This document shows, piece after piece, positions 1 to 5,179 of a stretch of DNA of 6,177 nucleotides (the stretch's first letter is position 1; every line of letters starts with the position of its first letter). Below the pieces are notes generated by a model. It was not told the DNA's origin. It saw only the letters and a program-made list of their open reading frames with translations, and ran no database searches. The DNA is taken from assembly GCA_036380925.1 (NCBI GenBank), contig DASVDW010000186.1:1-6177 (forward strand), given 5' to 3'. The position numbers were made by a program, and so were the translations under genes. Source of the stretch: JAICLV01 sp036380925. GTDB lineage: Bacteria; Actinomycetota; Actinomycetes; Acidothermales; Acidothermaceae.

Positions 1-644
1 CCGCCTTCACGTTCGCCGCGCGCGACATCTCGTGCCGACGGCGACCAGGTGCCGACGACCTGATACCCGGCGAACGGCGAGCGGCTCAGGCCTTTTGCGA
101 GGTTCGCGGCCGCAGCGGGCGTGCCAAGAACGAGCACCCGATGGACGCAGCGCTCCTGGCGCCGCAACCGGTGGAGGACTCGCCGGGCGGAATATCGGCC
201 AGTGACCGTGAGAACGAGGCCAATCGGCAATGCCATGGCGACGAATCCGCGGGACAGCGGCAACTTGCCGACGAAGGTCACAAACGCGACCAGGGCGGTG
301 ACGCGGATGGCGGCGTCAGCGACGCGGCGGAATTCTTCGGAGCCGAGCCCCAACCGCCTCGTGTCGTACGCGTGACTGGAGGCGAGGACGAGCAGCCAGA
401 GGAAGGCAAAGATCGCGGCGATCCCGTAGTAGTCCACCCCATGGATCGCGATGCTGCCGGCCGGCGCTCCCCAGCGGAGCAACGCAGCGGCGGTGATGCC
501 ACCGAACAGCAAGGACGCGTCGAGCGCGACGAGCACGAGCGCGTAGCGCCGCTGCCATTGCTCGCGCTGTGCCGGACCGTTCGGGACAGGGCGCAACGCG
601 GTGACGGCACTTGGCCGCGCATCGGTGCGCGGCGTGCCTGTCAC
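1..644 (-). CDS. Polyprenyl glycosylphosphotransferase, N-terminal part (partial at left edge)
   Basis: Enzymes of this family move a sugar-1-phosphate from a nucleotide sugar to undecaprenyl phosphate at the inner face of the membrane, the first step in building exopolysaccharide, capsule or O-antigen units. The visible 214 residues show four hydrophobic segments (about 34-57, 74-92, 113-130 and 133-149) and a Y-D-x-R-R-L-G stretch after the second one. A Rossmann-like start RVLVLGTPAAAANLAKGL (169-186) follows, then GYQVVGTW (193-200). This is the layout of the membrane half plus nucleotide-binding-like domain of the family. The catalytic sugar-transferase domain lies outside the window, so the substrate cannot be told. 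The GTG at 644 has GGGTGA eight bases upstream. A GTG at 656 in the same frame would add four residues and has no clear binding site. The reading frame is open to the window edge. It is separated by 95 bases from the upstream oxidase gene. Recognition rests on topology and motifs, not on the catalytic core. Confidence 0.78.
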   Translation of the reverse strand, partial: MTGTPRTDARPSAVTALRPVPNGPAQREQWQRRYALVLVALDASLLFGGITAAALLRWGAPAGSIAIHGVDYYGIAAIFAFLWLLVLASSHAYDTRRLGLGSEEFRRVADAAIRVTALVAFVTFVGKLPLSRGFVAMALPIGLVLTVTGRYSARRVLHRLRRQERCVHRVLVLGTPAAAANLAKGLSRSPFAGYQVVGTWSPSARDVARGEREG

Positions 645-652
645 TTCAGCGG

Positions 653-658
653 TCACCC
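653..658 (-). promoter_or_regulatory. Likely ribosome binding site of the glycosylphosphotransferase gene
   Basis: On the minus strand GGGTGA lies eight bases before the GTG at 644 and matches the 3' half of GGAGGTGA. It favours 644 over the in-frame GTG at 656, which sits inside this motif. The evidence is modest, because either GTG could be used. Confidence 0.4.
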
Positions 659-681
659 ATAGTGTTTCGGCCGCAAGGACG

Positions 682-716
682 AAAAGCCTAAGGCCCCAGC
701 CGGAAGGTTGTTAGGC
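682..716 (-). terminator. Possible weak intrinsic terminator after the oxidase gene
   Basis: Read on the minus strand, GCCTAA (716-711) is followed after 19 bases by its exact reverse complement TTAGGC (691-686), then by TTTT (685-682). It lies 24 bases after the stop codon of the FAD-linked oxidase and before the glycosylphosphotransferase gene, where a terminator would be expected. The stem is only six pairs, half of them A-T or T-A, and the loop is long, although the C- and G-rich loop may pair further. The T run is short. It may instead be a leader structure of the next gene. Confidence 0.3.
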
Positions 717-739
717 CGATCGGGGGAAAGCACCGACCG

Positions 740-2086
740 CTAGAGCGCCTTTCCGGGGTTCAGGATGCCGAGCGGGTCGAGCGCAGCCTTGATCGAGCGC
801 TGGACGGCCATTCCGACCTCGCCGGCCTCCGCCGGCAGCCAGTCGCGCTTTAGCGCGCCAATGCCGTGCTCGCCCGTGATCGTGCCACCGAGCTCCAGCG
901 CCGCCTGATAGATCGCCTCGGCGGCCGGCCACGCCCGGTCGTTGTCGACCACCAGGCTCGGGTGCAGGTTGCCATCGCCCGCGTGGCCGACCGTCGCGAT
1001 GACGACCTCGTGCTCGCGCGCGATCTCCTCGATCCGCTCCAGCATCCGCGCAAGGCGCGTCCGCGGCACTCCGACGTCCTCGGTGAGAATCGGGCCGAGC
1101 CGCTCGATCGCCCAGTGCGTCATGCGCCGGATGCCGATGAGTTCGGCCGCCTCGGTGGCGTCCGATGACACCGCCGTGTAGGTCGCGCCCGCACCGACGA
1201 ACGCCTTTTCCATCCGTGGCGCGAGTTCGCGCGCGTTGTCGGCGTCGAACTGGCCGAGCAGCATCGCGGCCGCGTCGCGATCCAGGCCGACGTGCTTCCA
1301 GTCGTCGATGGCGCGGATCGTCGCGTTGTCCATCAGCTCAAGCAAACTCGGCCGCAGCCCGGTTCGCATCACGTCGTTCACCGCCTGCCCTGCGCCCGGC
1401 AGTGAGTCGAACACGCCGATCACGGTCACCGGGTCGGAGGTCGGCCTCGGCGTCAGCCGCACGGTCGCTGACGTGATCACACCGAGCGTGCCCTCCGAAC
1501 CGACGAACAAGCTGGTCAGGTCATAGCCGGCGACGCCCTTGACCGTGCGTCGTCCGGTCTTCAACAGCTGACCGTCGGCGAGCACGACGTCCAGGCCCAA
1601 GACTGCTTCTCGGGTGACGCCGTACTTCACGCACCGCAATCCGCCGGCGTTCGTCGCGATGTTGCCGCCGATCGTGGATATCTCAAAGCTGGCTGGATCG
1701 GGCGCGTACATCAGACCGTGATCGGCGACCGCTTTCTGCAGGTCCGCGTTGACAACGCCGGGCTGCACAACGGCGAGCTGCTCGTCGACGTCGACCTCGA
1801 GAATCGAGGTCATCTTCGCCAGCGACAGCACCACGCAACCGTCAATGGCGGTGGCCCCACCCGACAATCCGGTGCCCGCGCCGCGCGGGACGACGGGAAC
1901 CCGGTGCGCGGTGGCCCACCGCAGAACAGCTTGGACGTCGCCCGCTTCGCGGGCCAGCACCACGGCGAGCGGCCGACCCGGCTTGACCAGCCGCGCCTCG
2001 TCGCGGCGGTAGGCGTCCATGACCTCGTCGTCGGACAACACGCGACCGTCAGGAAGCGCGCTCACGAGTTCGCCGAGGGCGGTCAT
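740..2086 (-). CDS. FAD-linked oxidase, GlcD / D-2-hydroxyacid dehydrogenase type
   Basis: This 448-residue flavoprotein belongs to the VAO/PCMH family, whose members oxidise D-2-hydroxyacids such as glycolate, D-lactate or D-2-hydroxyglutarate to the 2-oxo acid. The N-terminal FAD-binding domain shows PRGAGTGLSGGA (67-78), PDPAS (129-133), STIGGNIATNAGG (137-149) and GSEGTLGVIT (196-205). The C-terminal FAD-oxidase domain shows EDVGVP (336-341), GHAGDGNLHP (367-376), GEHGIG (405-410) and the family ending DPLGILNPGK (437-446). H368, H375 and E406 match the metal-binding positions known in related dehydrogenases. The length fits the GlcD subunit (about 450-500). No signal peptide or membrane segment is seen, so it is probably cytosolic. 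It starts 27 bases after the nusB stop; the ATG at 2086 has no clear ribosome binding site, and an in-frame GTG at 2065 is possible. No glcE or glcF lies beside it, so a stand-alone enzyme is plausible. The substrate cannot be set from sequence. Confidence 0.9.
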   Translation of the reverse strand: MTALGELVSALPDGRVLSDDEVMDAYRRDEARLVKPGRPLAVVLAREAGDVQAVLRWATAHRVPVVPRGAGTGLSGGATAIDGCVVLSLAKMTSILEVDVDEQLAVVQPGVVNADLQKAVADHGLMYAPDPASFEISTIGGNIATNAGGLRCVKYGVTREAVLGLDVVLADGQLLKTGRRTVKGVAGYDLTSLFVGSEGTLGVITSATVRLTPRPTSDPVTVIGVFDSLPGAGQAVNDVMRTGLRPSLLELMDNATIRAIDDWKHVGLDRDAAAMLLGQFDADNARELAPRMEKAFVGAGATYTAVSSDATEAAELIGIRRMTHWAIERLGPILTEDVGVPRTRLARMLERIEEIAREHEVVIATVGHAGDGNLHPSLVVDNDRAWPAAEAIYQAALELGGTITGEHGIGALKRDWLPAEAGEVGMAVQRSIKAALDPLGILNPGKAL

Positions 2087-2113
2087 GGCGTCAAGGTTAG
2101 CCCTGCGGTTGGA

Positions 2114-2524
2114 TCAGACCGCGAGCGTCGGCTTTTCAGCGAGCAGCTTGGCGAGGACGCCGTTGACGAAGGCCGCCGATTCATCCGTCGACAGTTGCTG
2201 CGCGAGGTTGACCGCCTCGGAGAGCACGACGCCGTCGGGTGTCTCGTCGACCCACAACAACTCGAAGATGCCGATGCGCAACAGGTTTCGGTCGACGACC
2301 GGCATCCGCTCAAGGGTCCAGCCCTGCGAATGGCTCTGGATAAGCGCGTCGATGCGGTCGCGGTGCGCGACGACACCCTCGACCAGCGTCACCGTGTATT
2401 CGGGCACCGGCGGTTCGGCCTGGGCGAGCCGCTGGGCGAGGGTTTCCAACGCGTCAGACGAACGCAGGTCGCATTCGAAGAGCACGTCGAGAGCCCGCTT
2501 CCGGGCTTTCGTTCGAGCGCTCAT
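2114..2524 (-). CDS. nusB: Transcription antitermination factor NusB
   Basis: NusB binds boxA RNA together with NusE (ribosomal protein S10) and helps RNA polymerase read through ribosomal RNA operons. The 136-residue protein is all-helical in type and close to the family's usual length (about 130-160). It has the basic N-terminal helix RTKARKRALDVLFECDL (4-20), the GW...ER block at 68-73, VVDRNLLRIGIFELLW (76-91), the SEAVNLAQQLSTD block (102-114) and the C-terminal signature FVNGVL (119-124). These are the conserved NusB blocks in the right order. The ATG at 2524 directly follows the TGA of efp with no base between them, so translation is probably coupled to efp; no independent binding site is evident. 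efp-nusB adjacency is a standard actinobacterial arrangement. The assignment is secure. Confidence 0.96.
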   Translation of the reverse strand: MSARTKARKRALDVLFECDLRSSDALETLAQRLAQAEPPVPEYTVTLVEGVVAHRDRIDALIQSHSQGWTLERMPVVDRNLLRIGIFELLWVDETPDGVVLSEAVNLAQQLSTDESAAFVNGVLAKLLAEKPTLAV

Positions 2525-3088
2525 TCAGCCGTTGACACGCCCGAGGTAGTCACCGCTGCGGGTGTCGACCTTGACCTTCTCACCGGTGGTGATGAACAGC
2601 GGCACTTGAATCTGAGCGCCGGTCTCGAGCGTGGCCGGCTTCGTGCCGCCCGTCGAGCGGTCGCCCTGCATGCCGGGCTCGGTGTAGGAGATCACCAGCT
2701 CGACCGACGCCGGCAGCTCGACATAAAGCGGAGTGCCTTCGTGAACCGCGACGACCGCCTCGGTGCTTTCCAGCATGTAGTTCGCCGCGTCGCCGACCGT
2801 CTCCGCGGGCACGTGGATCTGGTCGTAGGTCTCGGTGTCCATGAACACGAAGTCAGTGCTTTCCTTGTAGAGGTACTGCATCGTGCGCTTGTCGACGGTC
2901 GCCGTGTCGATCTTCAGGCCAGCGTTGAAAGTCTTGTCGACCACCTTGCCGGTGAGCACGTGCTTGAGCTTGGTGCGCACGAACGCGGGCCCCTTGCCGG
3001 GCTTGACGTGTTGGAACTCCACGACGTTCCAGAGCTGCCCGTCAAGATCGAGGGTCATGCCGTTCTTCAGGTCGTTCGTGGTCGCCAC
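2525..3088 (-). CDS. efp: Elongation factor P
   Basis: EF-P binds ribosomes stalled on consecutive prolines, between the P and E sites, and restores peptide bond formation. The product is 187 residues, the normal length. The N-terminal KOW-like domain carries the tip loop KPGKGPAF (29-36), with Lys32 at the position that reaches toward the peptidyl transferase centre. The middle and C-terminal OB domains follow, including the block YTEPGMQGDRSTGGTKPA and the ending VDTRSGDYLGRVNG. The PGKGP loop is typical of the actinobacterial EF-P group reported to work without lysine modification, and no modification gene (epmA, epmB, earP, ymfI) is in the window. The start is the GTG at 3088, giving VATTNDLKNGM, with AAGGAG nine bases upstream. 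Longer in-frame starts would cut into aroQ and add non-family sequence. It lies 59 bases after aroQ and touches nusB. Confidence 0.97.
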   Translation of the reverse strand: MATTNDLKNGMTLDLDGQLWNVVEFQHVKPGKGPAFVRTKLKHVLTGKVVDKTFNAGLKIDTATVDKRTMQYLYKESTDFVFMDTETYDQIHVPAETVGDAANYMLESTEAVVAVHEGTPLYVELPASVELVISYTEPGMQGDRSTGGTKPATLETGAQIQVPLFITTGEKVKVDTRSGDYLGRVNG

Positions 3089-3097
3089 GGACGTCGA

Positions 3098-3103
3098 CTC
3101 CTT
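3098..3103 (-). promoter_or_regulatory. Ribosome binding site of efp
   Basis: AAGGAG on the minus strand lies nine bases before the GTG at 3088. It fixes that GTG as the efp start, although the reading frame remains open well upstream into aroQ. It also means efp can be translated independently of aroQ. Confidence 0.75.
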
Positions 3104-3147
3104 GCGCAGACTGGGTTGGGCGCGCCGTTCGAAGGCGCCGGTCGAGT

Positions 3148-3597
3148 CTACCCGGCGGCGGGCTGGCCCACCGATTCGGCGATCGCTGACAGCGCCAACC
3201 GGTAGGAGCTCAGGCCGAAGCCGGCGATCGTGCCGGTGGCGACCGCCGCCACCACCGAGGTGTGGCGGAACTCCTCGCGGCTGGCCGGATTGGTGATGTG
3301 CACCTCGATCAAGGGCGCGGTGCGCATGGCGATCGCGTCGCGCAGCGCGTAGGAGTAGTGGGTGAACGCCGCTGGATTGAGCACGACGGGAAGCCGGTTG
3401 TCGGCTGCCTCGTGCAGCCACCCGACGAGCTCCGACTCGTCATTGGTCTGCCGGACCTCGACCTCGAGACCGAGTTCCGCCGCTGTCTTTTGGCACAGCG
3501 AGACGAGGTCGCCATACGAGGCGGCGCCGTAGACGTCCGGCTCGCGGGAGCCAAGCCGCGACAGGTTCGGGCCGTTGAGCACCAGCACGCGCGTCAT
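3148..3597 (-). CDS. aroQ: Type II 3-dehydroquinate dehydratase (3-dehydroquinase)
   Basis: This enzyme removes water from 3-dehydroquinate to give 3-dehydroshikimate, the third step of the shikimate pathway, as a dodecamer in the cytosol. The 149-residue product has the usual type II length (about 145-150). It opens with VLVLNGPNLSRLGSREPDVYG (4-24), holding Asn11, catalytic Arg18 and catalytic Tyr23 on the flexible lid. It continues with LNPAAFTHYSYALRDA (73-88; Asn74, His80) and EVHITNPASREEFRH (98-112; His100, Arg107, Arg111), and ends with the AGFGLSSYRLAL block. These positions equal the M. tuberculosis active-site numbers minus one. All catalytic residues are present. The ATG at 3597 overlaps the aroB stop by four bases (ATGA) and has a strong GGAGG site inside the end of aroB. 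It is called aroD in some mycobacterial annotations, but it is not related to type I AroD. Confidence 0.97.
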   Translation of the reverse strand: MTRVLVLNGPNLSRLGSREPDVYGAASYGDLVSLCQKTAAELGLEVEVRQTNDESELVGWLHEAADNRLPVVLNPAAFTHYSYALRDAIAMRTAPLIEVHITNPASREEFRHTSVVAAVATGTIAGFGLSSYRLALSAIAESVGQPAAG

Positions 3598-4682
3598 CGC
3601 GCCACCTCCGCATACGCCGCTTCCAGCAAGGCTTCGTCTGGGTCCGCCAGGATTCTCGCCCGCGCGAGACCCTCGAGCACCACGAAACGCAAGCGGGCGC
3701 CGCGCGCCTTCTTGTCGACGCTCATCGCGGCGCGAAGCTGCGGCCACGCGTCGGCGGCGTACCTGGTTGGCAGACCGAGCGACTCGAGGACGACCCGGTG
3801 CCGTTCCGCGGTCGCGGCGTCGAGCAGACCGGCGTGCCGCGACAGCGCGGCCGCGAACACCAGCCCGACCGACACCGCGTCGCCGTGCCGCCAGCCGTAG
3901 TGCTCGCGCTTTTCGATGGCGTGCCCGAGCGTGTGCCCGTAGTTGAGGATCTCCCGGCCGAGACCGCCCGGGCCGACCGCGGCGCGCTCCCGCAAATCGG
4001 CGCCGACGACGGCCGCCTTCATGGCGATCGCGCGCGTGATCAACTCTTGGGTGTGCGGCCCGGACGGCGACGACGCCCGCCGCGGGTCTTCCTCGATCAG
4101 CCGCAGGATCTCGGGATCGGCGATGAAGCCGGCCTTGACGACCTCGGCGAGCCCCGCGGCGTAGTCGGCGGGCGACACACTCGTGAGCGTCGACAGCTCG
4201 CACAGCACCCCGGACGGCGGGTGGAACGCGCCCACCAGGTTCTTGCCGGACGCGGTGTTGATCCCGGTCTTTCCGCCAACCGCGGCGTCGACCATGCCGA
4301 GCAACGTGGTGGGGATCTGGACGACGTCGACGCCGCGCAGCCAGGTCGCCGCGACGAAGCCCGCGAGGTCGGTCGCCGCTCCCCCGCCGACGCCGATGAC
4401 GATGTCGCTCCTGGTGAACCCCTTGCTGCCCAGGCATTCCCAGGCAAGCTCGGCCGTCGCGACCGACTTGGCGGCCTCGGCGTCCGGGATCTCAATCTGG
4501 ACGACGTCAAGGTCGCCGAGCCGTTCGACGACGTCGCGGACCAATGGCGACACGGACGGCTGGTGTATCACCGCGACGCGGGTCGCCGTCGGCTGGACGA
4601 GCGTCCGGAGCTCGTCGAGAACGTCGAAGCCGACAACCACGTCGTACGGCTGCTCCCCCGCGACGGTGATGCGAGTCGTCAT
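3594..4682 (-). CDS. aroB: 3-dehydroquinate synthase
   Basis: AroB closes DAHP into 3-dehydroquinate using bound NAD and a metal ion, the second step of the shikimate pathway. The 362-residue protein has the normal length. The NAD-binding half carries GVGGGAATDLAGFVAATWLRG (97-117), PTTLLGMVDAAVGGKTGIN (124-142) and GKNLVGAFHPP (146-156). The metal-binding half carries AEVVKAG (179-185), LNYGHTLGHAIE (246-257) and WRHGDAVSVGL (264-274). By family knowledge the metal ligands would be Glu180, His250 and His266, with His254 in catalysis; all are present. The stretch RERAAVGPGGLG (231-242) before REILNYGH looks several residues longer than the form I remember for M. tuberculosis. The ATG at 4682 overlaps the aroK stop by four bases (ATGA), with only a weak binding site, so translation is probably coupled to aroK. 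It sits between aroK and aroQ as in other actinobacteria. Confidence 0.97.
   Translation of the reverse strand: MTTRITVAGEQPYDVVVGFDVLDELRTLVQPTATRVAVIHQPSVSPLVRDVVERLGDLDVVQIEIPDAEAAKSVATAELAWECLGSKGFTRSDIVIGVGGGAATDLAGFVAATWLRGVDVVQIPTTLLGMVDAAVGGKTGINTASGKNLVGAFHPPSGVLCELSTLTSVSPADYAAGLAEVVKAGFIADPEILRLIEEDPRRASSPSGPHTQELITRAIAMKAAVVGADLRERAAVGPGGLGREILNYGHTLGHAIEKREHYGWRHGDAVSVGLVFAAALSRHAGLLDAATAERHRVVLESLGLPTRYAADAWPQLRAAMSVDKKARGARLRFVVLEGLARARILADPDEALLEAAYAEVAR
3605..3609 (-). promoter_or_regulatory. Ribosome binding site of aroQ inside the end of aroB
   Basis: GGAGG, part of GGAGGTGG on the minus strand, lies seven bases before the aroQ ATG at 3597 and within the last codons of aroB. 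It is the best ribosome binding site in the aro cluster, and it indicates that aroQ can recruit ribosomes itself as well as by coupling through the ATGA overlap. Confidence 0.75.
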
Positions 4683-5179
4683 CGTAGCGCCGCCACGATC
4701 TCGGAGACGACGTCGGCTGGCTCCTTGCCGGACGTCGAGACCCTGTGGGTGGCGACTTCCTCGTAGAGCGGTCGACGGGCCTGCATCAGGGCATGCAACT
4801 GGGCGCGCGGGTTGCCGAGCAGCAGCGGGCGGTCGCGATTCATGCCAACTCGCTTCGTCGCGTCAGCTAACTCGATGTCGAGATACACCACGAGGTGGTC
4901 GCGCAGTAACGAGCGGGTGCGCTCGTCGAGGATCGCGCCCCCACCGAGCGCCAGAACACCGCCGGATTCGCGCAGCGCGGTTGCCACGGCGTCGCGTTCG
5001 AGCGCGCGGAAATGATCCTCGCCCTGCTCGATGAAGATTTCAGAGATAGTGACTCCGGCGGTCGCTTCGACCCGCCGGTCGGTGTCGTCGAAGGTGGTCT
5101 GCAGGCGCTCGGCCAATAGTTCGCCGACCGTCGTCTTTCCGGAGCCGGGTGGTCCGACGAGCACGACCCGTGGCGGCAT
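4679..5179 (-). CDS. aroK: Shikimate kinase
   Basis: AroK transfers phosphate from ATP to the 3-hydroxyl of shikimate, the fifth pathway step. The 166-residue protein is a P-loop kinase of ordinary length. It shows Walker A GPPGSGKTT (9-17; Lys15) and FDDTD with Asp32 and Asp34. Arg58 in FRALE, the GGG turn at 79-81, the lid arginine Arg117 in NRDRP and Arg136 in ARRPLY complete the set. Asp34, Arg58, Gly80, Arg117 and Arg136 fall at exactly the numbers of the M. tuberculosis enzyme, so the active site is complete and the ATG at 5179 is supported. The start overlaps the aroC stop by one base (TGATG), which points to re-initiating ribosomes, and the gene overlaps aroB by four bases at its end. 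Gluconate kinase is a distant relative, but the shikimate-binding residues and the aro neighbours exclude it. Confidence 0.97.
   Translation of the reverse strand: MPPRVVLVGPPGSGKTTVGELLAERLQTTFDDTDRRVEATAGVTISEIFIEQGEDHFRALERDAVATALRESGGVLALGGGAILDERTRSLLRDHLVVYLDIELADATKRVGMNRDRPLLLGNPRAQLHALMQARRPLYEEVATHRVSTSGKEPADVVSEIVAALR

Noticed and set aside
141..662. A plus-strand open frame in the left region
   Set aside because: The minus-strand frame over the same bases gives a coherent membrane protein with family motifs, whereas this one is low in hydrophobic residues and has no recognisable domain.
3122..3138. A hairpin (five pairs, seven-base loop around TTCGAA) between aroQ and efp as a terminator
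   Set aside because: The stem is short and no T run follows it on the minus strand. In DNA this rich in G and C such short repeats arise easily by chance.
1718..3205. A 495-codon open frame on the plus strand opposite the oxidase, nusB and efp genes
   Set aside because: It lies antisense to three clearly recognised genes, is rich in Arg, His, Val and Asp in the way of GC-rich reverse frames, and shows no family motif.
2525..3421. An upstream extension of EF-P to 298 residues
   Set aside because: EF-P is normally about 187 residues. The GTG at 3088 has a good AAGGAG site, and the extension overlaps aroQ with no family similarity.
3148..4437. A long minus-strand frame that reads through most of aroB in the wrong frame and then into aroQ
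   Set aside because: Only its last 149 residues are protein-like (AroQ). The upstream part is an Arg-rich shadow of aroB, so this is not a fusion protein.
3798..4766. A 322-codon plus-strand open frame opposite aroB and the end of aroK
   Set aside because: It is antisense to conserved genes with complete active sites, and its composition is that of a reverse-frame shadow.
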